Shown: in pieces, positions 10,024-21,544 of the stretch
Position numbering within the stretch: position 1 is the stretch's first letter
Layout: each line of letters starts with the position of its first letter
Source of the DNA: an uncultured Bacteroidota bacterium
GTDB lineage: Bacteria; Bacteroidota; Bacteroidia; Bacteroidales; P3
Direction of reading: 5' to 3'
Assembly (NCBI GenBank): GCA_902788805.1
Contig: CADALO010000003.1
Span: 243,102-307,101, forward strand
DNA length: 64,000 nt
Program-made: the position numbers and the translations under genes
Notes under the pieces: model-generated
Databases searched by the model: none
What the model saw: the letters and a program-made list of their open reading frames with translations, nothing else
Told to the model about the DNA's origin: nothing

Positions 10024-10061
10024 AAAGAGGTACTGGCTGCAAAGCAGTACCTCTTTTTTTT
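10024..10061 (+). terminator. Rho-independent terminator
   Basis: A 12-bp perfect stem (AAAGAGGTACTG / CAGTACCTCTTT) with a 9-nt loop, followed directly by a run of T. It terminates the propeller gene ending at 10007. Confidence 0.93.
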
Positions 10062-10077
10062 GCCGGACAGTATTTAT

Positions 10078-10093
10078 AATGTATATATACATT
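10078..10093. promoter_or_regulatory. 16-bp AT-rich perfect palindrome upstream of tyrS
   Basis: AATGTATATATACATT is a perfect palindrome 54 bp before the tyrS start. It could be a regulator site or just AT-rich sequence; no test is possible from the sequence alone. Confidence 0.3.
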
Positions 10094-10146
10094 TATATCT
10101 GATTGTCCGCCAAACCAACAACCCATAATTAAGATAATCTACCAAT

Positions 10147-11421
10147 ATGAGCAATCTTGTAGAAGAACTGAAATGGCGCGGTATGATTCACGATATGATG
10201 CCGGGCACTGAAGAACAACTCAACAAAGAGGTCACAACGGCATACGTGGGTATCGACCCCACGGCCGATAGCCTGCATATAGGCCACTTGGTAAGCATTA
10301 TGCTTCTCAAACACCTGCAGATGGCCGGCCACAAACCCTTGGCCGTTGTCGGCGGCGCCACAGGTATGATTGGCGACCCGTCGTTCAAGGCCGCCGAGCG
10401 TAAACTGCTTACTCCTGAGGAAATACAGCACAATGTGAGTTGCATCAAGAAGCAGCTGGAACGCTTCCTCGATTTCGACAGCCTTGTCAATGGTGCCGAG
10501 ATCTTGAACAACTATGATTGGATGAAGGACTATCTGTTCCTTGATTTTATCCGCGATGTGGGCAAGCATATTACCGTTAACTATATGATGACCAAAGACT
10601 CTGTCAAGAAGCGTATGGAGACCGGCATCTCGTTCACGGAGTTCAGCTACCAGCTGCTGCAGGGCTATGATTTCCTGACACTTTATCGCACCAAGGGGTG
10701 CAAACTGCAGATGGGCGGCAGCGATCAGTGGGGCAACATCACTACCGGCACGGAACTGATCCGCCGTATGGAAGGTGGCGAGGCTTTCGCATTGACTTGT
10801 CCGCTCATTACCAAGGCTGACGGCACTAAGTTCGGCAAGACTGAGGGTGGCAACGTGTGGCTTGATCCCGAGAAGACCAGCCCGTATAAGTTCTATCAGT
10901 TTTGGCTTAACTGCTCGGATGTCGACACAGCACGCTATATCCGCATTTTCACTCTCTTCTCGAAAGAGGAGGTGGACGAACTGGAACGCCAGCACGCCGA
11001 GGCTCCTGAGCGTCGCATCCTTCAGAAGGCTCTGGCCAAGGATATCACTATCCGTGTGCACGGCCAGCAGGCTTACGACACTGCCATTGCCGCCAGCGAG
11101 CTCCTTTTCGGCAAGGCTACTACCGAACAGCTCAACGCCCTCGACCGCGATACGTTGCTCAGCGTCTTCGACGGCGTGCCGCAGTTCAACGTTAGCCGTG
11201 CCGCTATCGAGGCCAATCCGTCGCTTATCGACCTCGCCGCCGAGACGGGTATGTTCGCCAGCAAGGGCGAGATACGCCGCGAACTGAAGCAGAACAGCAT
11301 TATGGTCAACAAGCAGAAGGTCGGAGAAGACTGCCGTCTTTCGGCTGCCGATATCCTTAGCTGCGGCTGCATTCTTGTTCAGAAAGGCAAGAAGAACTAC
11401 TACCTTGTTAATGTAGAGTAG
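10147..11421 (+). CDS. tyrS: Tyrosyl-tRNA synthetase
   Basis: A 424-aa class I aminoacyl-tRNA synthetase that charges tRNA-Tyr with tyrosine in the cytosol. The HIGH signature is at residues 44-47 (DSLHIGHLV). The KMSKS-like loop is KFGKT at about 228-232 ([13 protein letters not shown]). Tyrosine-pocket features include YQLLQGYDF and GGSDQWGNI. The C-terminal 65 residues ([19 protein letters not shown]) form the S4-like tRNA-binding domain. Length matches bacterial TyrRS of the short-loop type. Preceded by the terminator at 10024-10061 and followed after 71 bp by an independently promoted transporter gene. Confidence 0.98.
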   Translation: MSNLVEELKWRGMIHDMMPGTEEQLNKEVTTAYVGIDPTADSLHIGHLVSIMLLKHLQMAGHKPLAVVGGATGMIGDPSFKAAERKLLTPEEIQHNVSCIKKQLERFLDFDSLVNGAEILNNYDWMKDYLFLDFIRDVGKHITVNYMMTKDSVKKRMETGISFTEFSYQLLQGYDFLTLYRTKGCKLQMGGSDQWGNITTGTELIRRMEGGEAFALTCPLITKADGTKFGKTEGGNVWLDPEKTSPYKFYQFWLNCSDVDTARYIRIFTLFSKEEVDELERQHAEAPERRILQKALAKDITIRVHGQQAYDTAIAASELLFGKATTEQLNALDRDTLLSVFDGVPQFNVSRAAIEANPSLIDLAAETGMFASKGEIRRELKQNSIMVNKQKVGEDCRLSAADILSCGCILVQKGKKNYYLVNVE

Positions 11422-11436
11422 CCTATTGAACTTTTT

Positions 11437-11467
11437 TTTGCGGTATTCAGCTTTATTTGTATCTTTG
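11437..11467 (+). promoter_or_regulatory. Promoter: TTTG-N19-TATCTTTG
   Basis: A -33 TTTG (11437-11440) and a -7 TATCTTTG (11460-11467) separated by 19 bp, the Bacteroidetes consensus. The transcript would start near 11475, which excludes an ATG at 11457 and supports the transporter start at 11493. Confidence 0.8.
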
Positions 11468-11492
11468 CAAAAAATTACTAAAACAAAACAAT

Positions 11493-13175
11493 ATGACACA
11501 AACAGGTATTAAAACATTGAGAGACAGCGCAGGTATGCGTTGGACGGCTCTCTTGCTTTTGGCGCTTGCTATGTTTTGCGCCTACATTTTTATGGACATT
11601 CTGTCGCCCATCAAGGACTATATGGAGTCCACACGTGGCTGGGACAGCTCTTCGTTCGGCCGTATGCAGGGCGCCGAGGTGTTCCTCAACGTCTACGTGT
11701 TCTTCCTCATCTTTGCAGGTATCATCCTCGACAAGATGGGCGTCCGCTTTACAGCAGTGCTTTCTGGTGCCGTGATGCTCATTGGCGGTATCATCAAGTT
11801 CTATGCCGTAAGCGATATGTTTAAGGGCACAGGCCTCGAGGCTTGGTTCACCACCCACCTCAACTGGAATGGCGATCTGCCGATAATCGGTGCCATCCTG
11901 CCGTTTGCAGATGGTATGCCTGCTTCGGCAAAGCTTGCCGCTTGTGGTTTTATGATTTTCGGATGCGGCTGCGAGATGGCCGGTATCACCGTCAGCCGTG
12001 GTATTGTGAAGTGGTTCAAAGGCCGTGAGACTGCCCTCGCTATGGGTTCTGAGATGGCTCTGGCCCGCCTCGGTGTCGCCACCTGTATGATATTCTCACC
12101 CTTCTTTGCAAAGCTCGGTGGCGAAATCCACGTCGACAATGCCGTCAAGTTCGGTGTCGTGTTGCTCTGCATCGCTCTGATGATGTTCATCATCTATTTC
12201 TTTATGGACAAGAAACTCGACAGTCAGACCGGCGAGGCTGAGGAGAAAGACGATCCCTTCAAACTCAGCGACCTTGGCAAGATTTTCACCAGCCTCGGAT
12301 TCTGGCTTGTGGCTCTGCTCTGCGTACTCTACTATAGCGCCATCTTCCCATTCCAGAAATATGCCGTCAATATGCTGCAGTGCAACCTTGACCTCACTGC
12401 TGCTTCGCCCGACACCTTCTGGGGGCGTAACACTGTGACCATAGTGCAGTATCTCATTATGCTCGTTGTAGCCGCCTGTGCTTTCTCAAGCAACTTCATC
12501 AAGAAAAACAAGGCTCTGAAATATGGTCTTATGGGTATGGCTATCGTTGCCCTGGTGGTTTACTGCTATATGGGCTATATGCGTGGTACCGCAGAGACCA
12601 TCTTTGCAGTGTTCCCGCTTCTGGCTGTGGCTATCACTCCCATCCTCGGCAGCTATGTCGACCATAAGGGCAAGGCCGCTTCGATGCTTATGCTCGGCTC
12701 CATCCTGCTGGTTGTCTGCCACCTGACCTTTGCTTTCATCCTGCCTGGTGTCTCGGCTTCTTCCGCTGCCGGCGGTGTCGTGGTCGCTTACGTCACCATC
12801 CTCGTGCTTGGAGCCAGCTTCTCGCTGGTGCCTGCAGCCCTGTGGCCCTCAGTGCCTAAGCTGGTTGACGAGAAGATTATCGGCTCGGCCTACGCAGCTA
12901 TCTTCTGGATTCAGAATATCGGCCTCGGCTTGTTCCCGACATTGATTGGCAATGTCCTCGAAAGCTCCAACGCCAACAATGCCGCTGTCATCGCTGCAAA
13001 GGCAGCAATCGAGGCCGGCGAGGAAGGCGTCCTGGTGCCTTACGACTACAAGTGGGCTCTCGTTATGCTGGCATCCCTCGGTATTGCCGCTCTCCTTATC
13101 TCGGTCTATCTGAAAGCCGTAGACAAGAAGAAAGGCTATGGCCTTGAGGAACCCAACATCAAGCCTGAAAACTAA
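11493..13175 (+). CDS. MFS transporter
   Basis: A 560-aa major facilitator superfamily membrane protein with about 12 hydrophobic helices. Helix 1 is around residues 15-35 (WTALLLLALAMFCAYIFMDIL); the loop between helices 2 and 3 contains GIILDKMGVRFT, an MFS motif A variant (GxxxDrxGrr). A central hydrophilic loop with DSQTGEAEEKDDPF separates the two halves. The start is placed at 11493 because the promoter -7 box at 11460-11467 would lie inside a longer reading from 11457. The substrate cannot be told; organic-acid or oligopeptide uptake are possibilities only. It shares a bidirectional terminator with the convergent DUF2461 gene. Confidence 0.88.
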   Translation: MTQTGIKTLRDSAGMRWTALLLLALAMFCAYIFMDILSPIKDYMESTRGWDSSSFGRMQGAEVFLNVYVFFLIFAGIILDKMGVRFTAVLSGAVMLIGGIIKFYAVSDMFKGTGLEAWFTTHLNWNGDLPIIGAILPFADGMPASAKLAACGFMIFGCGCEMAGITVSRGIVKWFKGRETALAMGSEMALARLGVATCMIFSPFFAKLGGEIHVDNAVKFGVVLLCIALMMFIIYFFMDKKLDSQTGEAEEKDDPFKLSDLGKIFTSLGFWLVALLCVLYYSAIFPFQKYAVNMLQCNLDLTAASPDTFWGRNTVTIVQYLIMLVVAACAFSSNFIKKNKALKYGLMGMAIVALVVYCYMGYMRGTAETIFAVFPLLAVAITPILGSYVDHKGKAASMLMLGSILLVVCHLTFAFILPGVSASSAAGGVVVAYVTILVLGASFSLVPAALWPSVPKLVDEKIIGSAYAAIFWIQNIGLGLFPTLIGNVLESSNANNAAVIAAKAAIEAGEEGVLVPYDYKWALVMLASLGIAALLISVYLKAVDKKKGYGLEEPNIKPEN

Positions 13176-13203
13176 TCTGACAGTAAACAGATGGTAAAAA
13201 TAA

Positions 13204-13231
13204 AGAGCGCCGCCCGAATGGGCGGCGCTCT
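13204..13231. terminator. Bidirectional terminator
   Basis: A 12-bp perfect GC-rich stem (AGAGCGCCGCCC / GGGCGGCGCTCT) with a 4-nt loop between convergent genes ending at 13175 (+) and 13252 (-). Read leftward it is followed by a T-rich stretch. Confidence 0.88.
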
Positions 13232-13251
13232 GACTTTATATTCTCCAGTCC

Positions 13252-13932
13252 TCAGCTTGTGGCCTGGAGAATGAACTTGTTGAAAGGCACCGAGGCGCGA
13301 AAAACCTTCATCACATAGTCCTTAAAGCCATCGCTCAACACTATGTCGTTCGGCACTTCGTGCATCGTGCAGTAGTCGTTGTATTTCAGCCAGTCGGCAT
13401 ACTCCCAGTCGGCAGGGTAGCCCTTAGGCACACGGCTCAACACCTTGGTGGTGAAGAACGTTCCGCCAAAATACTTCTTGTATTCCCTGTTGTTTACTAT
13501 AGCCAAGAACTCGTCAGTGTTGTAGAAAATCTCTTGACGTATGGCTGCCAGTTTCTCTTTCTCGGGCATAAAGATGCCTCCTCCGAGGCTGCAGTTCCCG
13601 TGCAGACCGTAGTCTTCCTGACCAATTTGAAGGTAGTAGCCTGCCTCGCCCGAGCGTTTTATGCCGTAGCTGCTGAGGAAGAAAGAGATGTGCGTCTTGT
13701 AAGGCCGCTTGTCCTGAGTGAAGCGCAGGTCGCGATAAATGCGGTATTGGCACTTCTTTGGGTCGGGGTGGCCTATGGTTGGGTCAAGTACCGAAAGCTC
13801 ATCGATAATCTGCGCCGTAAAGTCTACAAATTCCTCTCGAATGGCATCAAAGCGGCTCTTGTTATCCATAAACCACTCGCGGTTGTTGTTCGCCGCCAGC
13901 TCTTCAAAGAAGGTAAAAACATCAGAGGTCAT
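13252..13932 (-). CDS. DUF2461 family protein
   Basis: A 226-aa protein of the DUF2461 (TIGR02453) family, recognised by FFEELAANNNREWFMDNK at the N-terminus, the segment YRIYRDLRFTQDKRPYKTH near residues 65-82 and YYLQIGQEDYGLHGN near 100. These are the conserved blocks of this widespread but functionally uncharacterised family. Likely cytosolic, with no signal peptide. The gene stands alone, between an 11-mer hairpin upstream (13960-14124) and the bidirectional terminator downstream. Confidence 0.9.
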   Translation of the reverse strand: MTSDVFTFFEELAANNNREWFMDNKSRFDAIREEFVDFTAQIIDELSVLDPTIGHPDPKKCQYRIYRDLRFTQDKRPYKTHISFFLSSYGIKRSGEAGYYLQIGQEDYGLHGNCSLGGGIFMPEKEKLAAIRQEIFYNTDEFLAIVNNREYKKYFGGTFFTTKVLSRVPKGYPADWEYADWLKYNDYCTMHEVPNDIVLSDGFKDYVMKVFRASVPFNKFILQATS

Positions 13933-13959
13933 ATTGCTTGTGTTGTTTGTGGAGCTTTT

Positions 13960-14124
13960 GTGGAGTGATGGTGGAGTGAAAGGGGAGTGAAAGAGGAGTG
14001 AAAGAGGAGTGAAAGGGACAATGCAATTTGATATTGCGTAAGAAAATAAAGGTATTGTCCCTCTAACTTCCCACTAACTTCCCTCTAACTTCCCTCTAGC
14101 TTCCCACTAACTCCTCTCTCACTT
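13960..14124. repeat. Large hairpin with 11-bp tandem units (second family)
   Basis: Left arm: five 11-mers of the type GAGGAGTGAAA leading into GGGACAAT. Right arm: ATTGTCCC followed by five 11-mers of the type TCTAACTTCCC. The inner GGGACAAT/ATTGTCCC stem is perfect and the outer arms pair imperfectly. The inner sequence AAAGGTATTGTCC is shared with the element at 58926-59032. The right end overlaps the stop codon of the aldo/keto reductase gene. Confidence 0.88.
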
Positions 14125-15147
14125 AAGGTATTTCTCTTTGTTTGCCCAATGTTCGTTCCAGTCCTTCAGGTTGCGACGCAGCAGGTTCGGGATGTCGAGC
14201 CCATAGGGGCAGCGCGACTTGCAGATGCCGCAGTCCACGCAGTCCTCAATCTGATGCATCTTCTTGTTGAACTCCTCGGTAAGGTATACCGAATAGGGAG
14301 CACGGCGCAGGAATAGGTACATACGGTTGCAGCTCTCTATCTCGATGCCCACCGTGCAGGGCTGGCAATAGCCGCATCCACGGCAGAAGTCGCCGGTTAG
14401 CTCTTTGCGGTCCTTCTCTATGCGTTGGCGCATCTCGTCGTCGAGAACGGGCGGGTTGTCCTGGAATGAGATAAACTCATCCAGCTCGCTCTCGCGCTGT
14501 ATGCCCCAGATGGGTTCCACGCCGGGGAACTGGGCAAGGTAGGCGTAGGCTGTGGCCGCGTGGCTTATAAGGCCGCCGCTGAGTGCCTTCATAGCGATAA
14601 AGCCTATGTTGCGTTCGGCGCACTGGTTGACGAGGCTCAGCTCCTTGTCCGACGCCAGGTAGGAGAAGGGGAACTGCAGCGTCTCGTAAAGGTCGCTGTC
14701 GATGGCCTGCTGTGCCACGGCGAGGCGGTGGTTGGTGATGCCTATATGCCTCACTTTGCCTTGACGCTGAGCCTCAAGCATAGCCTCGTATAGACCTGTG
14801 CCGTCGCCCGGCAGCGGACAGAAATCAGGGTTGTGGAACTGGTACAGGTCCACGTAGTCGGTCTGCAGCAGCCGCAGCGATGTCTCGAGGTCTTTCCAGA
14901 AGTCTTCCACCTTCGTGGCACCGGTCTTGGTGCTGATAATCACCTTGTCGCGGCGGTCGTGCAGGGCTTTGCCCAGTTTCTCCTCGCTGTCGGTGTAGAA
15001 GCGCGCCGTGTCGAAGTAGTACATTCCGTGGTCGAGAGCTTTGTGTATCAGCTTTATTGTCTCGTCTGTCGATATTCTCTGAATGGGCAGTGCACCAAAT
15101 CCGTTCTTTGGCACCACCAGTCCCGAGCGACCAAGTGTCACTTTCAT
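14119..15147 (-). CDS. Aldo/keto reductase with C-terminal 4Fe-4S ferredoxin domain
   Basis: A 342-aa protein. The N-terminal two thirds form an aldo/keto reductase barrel with the catalytic set visible: Asp and Tyr in FDTARFYTDSE (about residues 45-55), Lys in VIISTKTG (about 77) and His in LYQFHNPDF (about 105). The C-terminal part adds two cysteine clusters, CRGCGYCQPC (about 258) and CVDCGICKSRCP (about 311), that should bind 4Fe-4S clusters. Such fusions are common in anaerobes and act on unknown substrates with electrons passed through the clusters. It overlaps the upstream small lipoprotein gene by 4 bp (ATGA), so the two are co-translated. Confidence 0.93.
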   Translation of the reverse strand: MKVTLGRSGLVVPKNGFGALPIQRISTDETIKLIHKALDHGMYYFDTARFYTDSEEKLGKALHDRRDKVIISTKTGATKVEDFWKDLETSLRLLQTDYVDLYQFHNPDFCPLPGDGTGLYEAMLEAQRQGKVRHIGITNHRLAVAQQAIDSDLYETLQFPFSYLASDKELSLVNQCAERNIGFIAMKALSGGLISHAATAYAYLAQFPGVEPIWGIQRESELDEFISFQDNPPVLDDEMRQRIEKDRKELTGDFCRGCGYCQPCTVGIEIESCNRMYLFLRRAPYSVYLTEEFNKKMHQIEDCVDCGICKSRCPYGLDIPNLLRRNLKDWNEHWANKEKYLK

Positions 15148-15491
15148 TTCTCAGCTTCTTTTGGTGTGTCGACGGTGTCGGCAACGGGTTCGTTTTTAGG
15201 TCCCGAAGTCTCCTTAAGGGGCTTCACGATGTCGAAAACACCTTCGGTGATGCATTTCAGCAGTTGGCTCTCGACGGCGTTCTGGTACGACGTATCGGTC
15301 AGATACTCCTGGTTCTCGCTTTCAATCTTGTTGAGGCAGGCCTCGACCTCGTCGCTCGACTCCAGTTTGTAGCATTCGCACATAGCTTTGCCGGCCTCGT
15401 TGCCCTTGCGCTGCGGGTCTTTGCCCGTGCAGGCCGAGGTGGCGGCAAGCAGCGCCAAAAGTGCCAATGCGAGTGTAAATCTCTTGTTCAT
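15144..15491 (-). CDS. Small lipoprotein
   Basis: A 115-aa protein starting at the ATG at 15491. The signal sequence MNKRFTLALALLALLAATSAC ends in a lipobox-like ATSAC, giving a lipidated Cys at about residue 21. The mature part is charged with two further Cys (MCECYKLE) and a C-terminal Pro/Glu-rich tail. Cys spacing suggests a small disulfide-bearing domain; no family recognised. A -7 box TAAATTTG (complement at 15531-15538) lies 40 bp upstream of this start, so an earlier ATG at 15533 is unlikely. It is coupled to the Fe-S aldo/keto reductase by a 4-bp overlap. Confidence 0.8.
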   Translation of the reverse strand: MNKRFTLALALLALLAATSACTGKDPQRKGNEAGKAMCECYKLESSDEVEACLNKIESENQEYLTDTSYQNAVESQLLKCITEGVFDIVKPLKETSGPKNEPVADTVDTPKEAEK

Positions 15492-15530
15492 AACTGTTTG
15501 TATGGAGTGAATTAATCCTATATCAAAATG

Positions 15531-15538
15531 CAAATTTA
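15531..15538 (-). promoter_or_regulatory. Bacteroidetes -7 box (minus strand)
   Basis: TAAATTTG on the minus strand, 40 bp ahead of the lipoprotein start at 15491. It fits TAnnTTTG, and no clear -33 was found. Confidence 0.5.
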
Positions 15539-15611
15539 CGAAAAAAAACTATTCCGACCTGTTCTGACAGAAAAAAAGTATTATCGGCATTGTCCCCCGT
15601 GGCATCGCCTT

Positions 15612-15725
15612 TTGCATTCTACCGCCCTTTCAGGGCTTGGATCGTGGATTGTATTTTGATGCAGGGGTTCCGCTTCGCTGCACCCCTGCCTGTAGTCCGT
15701 CGCTCCTTCGGAGCTTTCCCTTCCA
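15612..15725 (-). repeat. Dispersed cassette B (reverse orientation)
   Basis: On the minus strand it reads GGAGCGACGGACTACAGGCA, then GGGGTGCAGCGAAGCGGAAC and CCCCTGC. The same module occurs at 36588-36705 and, as 77-bp tandem copies, at 63412-63590. Internal short palindromes (CAGGGGT..ACCCCTG; CTCCGAAGGAG). Confidence 0.85.
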
Positions 15726-15759
15726 GTGTAAAAAGAATAGTATGCAACCTCGGAGAGGT

Positions 15760-16040
15760 TGAGTCTCAATAACACCATATTTTGCCGTAGGGCGCGAGCG
15801 AAGCAAGCGGCTGCAGGCGCAGTGTGGTGATAAGTATGTGGCATAACATCAGCGTGTCGAAGACACGCCACACCTTTGCCATCAAGGTGGCGTGTCTCCG
15901 ACACGCTTTTTCGTGCTTGCTCACAGCCCCTCACATTGCGCTCCGTTGTCGTTTAGTGTGAGGTTATTGAGATTGTGCCTCTTCGAGGCATCCTAAGGCC
16001 AAATATAACAAGAGCGCAGCGGACAACCTCAAAGAGGCAT
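15760..16040. repeat. Dispersed cassette C, chain of hairpins
   Basis: Contains GGTGGCGTGTCTCCGACACG, then a T run, CATTGCGCTCCGTTGTCG, GTGTGAGGTTATTGAGAT and GTGCCTCTTCGAGGCATCC. The same blocks in the same order recur at 63655-63890. Each block is a small hairpin (for example GCGTGTC/GACACGC, GCCTC/GAGGC). Confidence 0.85.
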
Positions 16041-16102
16041 CCACCTCTTACCCGCACCGCGATAATTTTCGGGTTATTTATGGTAATTTGTGTTTCCAAA
16101 AA

Positions 16103-16180
16103 AGGTTAAAAGGAGTTGAAGGTTAAAAGGTTTAAGGGTTTAAAGGTTTGAGGATTAAAAGGTTTAAGGGTTGGAAAGGA
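16103..16180. repeat. Degenerate short tandem repeats
   Basis: About 78 bp made of variants of GGTTTAAAA/GGTTTAAGG. Comparable runs lie at 32095-32160, 32995-33055 (complementary sense) and 60055-60148. Confidence 0.75.
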
Positions 16181-16264
16181 TAAATATCCGTTATTTCCGA
16201 GTAATCCGTGTTCAATAAAGTAATTCGCGTTCAAGGAACCGCTTCATTTCCATCCTTTCAAGGG

Positions 16265-16358
16265 ACCAACTCCGTCATATGTACAATATATGTACAATAC
16301 TTGTACAATATTTGTACGTTTACAATTGTACATATATTGTACAAGTATTGTACATATG
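16265..16358. repeat. 11-mer hairpin, truncated copy upstream of secA
   Basis: Starts ACCAACTCCGTC and continues with ATGTACAATAT, ATGTACAATAC and TTGTACAATAT units, the centre TTTGTACGTTTAC and mirrored units ending TACATATG. The right terminal inverted repeat is missing; CATATGGCCC follows instead. The left flank CTTTCAAGGG is shared with the 53723 copy, and the 6566 copy has CTTTAAGGG. Confidence 0.9.
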
Positions 16359-16432
16359 GCCCGGGTGCGGGGTCGGCACGGTGTAAAAAACGGCCGTTTG
16401 TCAGTATTTTCTGTCTGTTTGCAATTTTTATT

Positions 16433-16463
16433 TTTGCTGTTTCGATATGTTTTGTTATCTTTG
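16433..16463 (+). promoter_or_regulatory. secA: secA promoter: TTTG-N19-TATCTTTG
   Basis: -33 TTTG (16433-16436), 19-bp spacer and -7 TATCTTTG (16456-16463). The leader to the ATG at 16539 is about 68 nt. Confidence 0.78.
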
Positions 16464-16538
16464 TATTTTGTAGTATAGTGCCAATATTGGCACAATGTAT
16501 TGTAAAATAGAGTAATAAATATATTGTAACATTGTAAA

Positions 16539-19832
<3,294 letters not shown>

Positions 19833-19883
19833 TTAAGAGAAAATAAACATAAACCCAATTAAATCCAACAAAACCATCCTGTT

Positions 19884-20471
19884 ATGAAAAAAAGATTCTT
19901 TATCCTCCTGCTGCTCGCCGGCGTGTTTGCAGTTCCGGCCAAAGCCCAGTTTATGCAGATGGGTCTCAAGTTGCAGTATTCTACCGAGTCGGTGGACGAT
20001 ATGATCAATAACGTCCAGAATGAGGTTCAGAACTTCTCGACCGACTTTCTGAAGGGCTGTGAGGCCGGCGTTTTGCTCCGCATCAATGTGGGTCGCTTTG
20101 TCACTATCCAGCCTGAGGCCAACTTCTCCATCGGCTCGATCTGGGATTCGGTGGATGCGCAGTCGGACTTTATCGGCTCTGCCGTTGCCGCATTCCAGAA
20201 CGTGCAAACGGTGAACCTGTCGGTGCCTGTCCTTGCGGCTGCACATCTCATTGACATTGAGAAGCTCGCTGATATCCGCGTCTTTGCGGGCCCGGAGTTC
20301 TATACTACCATCAAGGGCGCCAGCGAAGAGGGTGGAATTGATTTCAGCAAGTATTCGCTCGTGTTTGGCGTCGGCGTTGATCTGTTCGACATCCTGTATG
20401 TGGACGGCCGCATATCGCGCTATTCAAGCGGCGATATGTTCTATCGCCTTGGCGTAGGTCTGCTGTTCTAA
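19884..20471 (+). CDS. Outer membrane beta-barrel protein (PorT-like fold)
   Basis: A 195-aa protein with signal peptide MKKRFFILLLLAGVFAVPAKAQ, then eight or so amphipathic strands typical of the 'outer membrane protein beta-barrel domain' family (VLLRINVGRFVTIQPEANFSIG, LSVPVLAAAHLIDI, RVFAGPEFYTTIK) and a C-terminal YRLGVGLLF ending in Phe as in outer-membrane barrels. Function unknown; small Bacteroidetes barrels of this kind are numerous. It sits between secA and hydE with short gaps (51 and 25 bp), so it is probably in one transcript with them. Confidence 0.85.
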   Translation: MKKRFFILLLLAGVFAVPAKAQFMQMGLKLQYSTESVDDMINNVQNEVQNFSTDFLKGCEAGVLLRINVGRFVTIQPEANFSIGSIWDSVDAQSDFIGSAVAAFQNVQTVNLSVPVLAAAHLIDIEKLADIRVFAGPEFYTTIKGASEEGGIDFSKYSLVFGVGVDLFDILYVDGRISRYSSGDMFYRLGVGLLF

Positions 20472-20496
20472 GGAATATTATCACTGTTAGGCTCGA

Positions 20497-21543
20497 ATGA
20501 ACATCGTTGAGCAGATTCGCGACACGCGTGACATAAGCCGTGAGCAGCTGGAGCTTATCCTCGGCACCGAGGACAAGGAGAGCATCGAGACCCTGCGGCG
20601 TACAGCGCGCGAGGTGGCTACGGCCGCATACGGCAACAAGATATTTATGCGTGGCCTCATCGAATTGTCGAGCCACTGCAAGAATGACTGTCTTTACTGT
20701 GGCCTGCGGCGCAGCAACAAGTCGGCGGTGCGTTACCGCTTGACCGACGAGCAGATACTGGAATGCTGCGACAAAGGCTATGCGTTGGGCTTCCGCACCT
20801 TCGTTATGCAGGGTGGGGAAGACGGCTGGTTTGACGACAAGCGTATGTGCCGCATCGTCGGCGCAGTGCGCAACAAATACCCCGATTGTGCCATAACCCT
20901 TTCGCTCGGCGAGCGTAGCCGCGAGAGCTATCAAGCCTTGTTCGATGCCGGTGCCAACCGCTATTTGCTGCGCCACGAGACGGCTTCGCCCGAGCATTAT
21001 GCCCTGCTGCATCCTGCTGAGATGTCGTGGCAGAACCGCATAGACTGCCTTTATGCCTTGAAGGAGATTGGTTATCAAGTGGGTTGTGGCTTTATGGTCG
21101 GCTCGCCTTTCCAGACGTTGGACACGCTTTATGCCGACTTACAGTTTATCCGCACGTTTCAGCCTCAGATGGTCGGCATAGGTCCCTTTATTTCTGCATC
21201 GGGCACTCCTTTCGAGGGGCAGCCCAACGGCAAGGTGAGCACGACATTACGCCTGCTGGCAATCATTCGCCTGCTGCATCCTCCGGTATTGCTTCCGGCA
21301 ACGACGGCTCTCGGCACCCTTCATCCTCAAGGGCGGGAACTGGGCATCCAGTTCGGCGCCAATGTGGTGATGCCTAACCTGTCGCCGCGTGATCACCGCA
21401 AGGATTACTCCATCTACGACAACAAGATTTGCACAGGCGAGGAGGCGGCCGAATGCCGTGCCTGCACGGAGCAGCGCATCCGCAAGATCGGCTACGAGAC
21501 GGTTGTGGACCGAGGTGACTTCAATCCAAATACGGAATACTAA
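20497..21543 (+). CDS. hydE: [FeFe] hydrogenase maturase HydE (radical SAM)
   Basis: A 348-aa radical SAM enzyme required to build the H-cluster of [FeFe] hydrogenase. The CxxxCxxC motif is C61-KND-C65-LY-C68, in SSHCKNDCLYCGLR. Other HydE blocks are visible: FRTFVMQGGED, LSLGERS, NRYLLRHETA, GCGFMVGSPFQT and GPFISASGTPF. The C-terminal segment KICTGEEAAECRACTEQRI keeps extra cysteines found in many HydE proteins. No hydF, hydG or hydrogenase gene is in the window, so the partners must lie elsewhere. The radical SAM domain also resembles BioB, but the ordered motifs favour HydE. It ends 1 bp before a bidirectional terminator. Confidence 0.93.
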   Translation: MNIVEQIRDTRDISREQLELILGTEDKESIETLRRTAREVATAAYGNKIFMRGLIELSSHCKNDCLYCGLRRSNKSAVRYRLTDEQILECCDKGYALGFRTFVMQGGEDGWFDDKRMCRIVGAVRNKYPDCAITLSLGERSRESYQALFDAGANRYLLRHETASPEHYALLHPAEMSWQNRIDCLYALKEIGYQVGCGFMVGSPFQTLDTLYADLQFIRTFQPQMVGIGPFISASGTPFEGQPNGKVSTTLRLLAIIRLLHPPVLLPATTALGTLHPQGRELGIQFGANVVMPNLSPRDHRKDYSIYDNKICTGEEAAECRACTEQRIRKIGYETVVDRGDFNPNTEY

Positions 21544-21544
21544 A

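Larger units (their letters stand above)
15539..16538. other. 1-kb repeat-filled divergent intergenic region
   Basis: No credible gene. In order: a cassette-B copy in reverse orientation (about 15612-15725), a cassette-C chain of hairpins (about 15760-16040), a run of degenerate AAAGGTTTAAGGG-type tandem repeats (16103-16180), an 11-mer hairpin (16265-16358) and the secA promoter (16433-16463). Short open readings here are repeat translations. Confidence 0.85.

Noticed and set aside
11457..11492. Earlier ATG for the MFS transporter
   Set aside because: It would put the -7 promoter box inside the coding sequence; the ATG at 11493 fits the promoter and the first helix.
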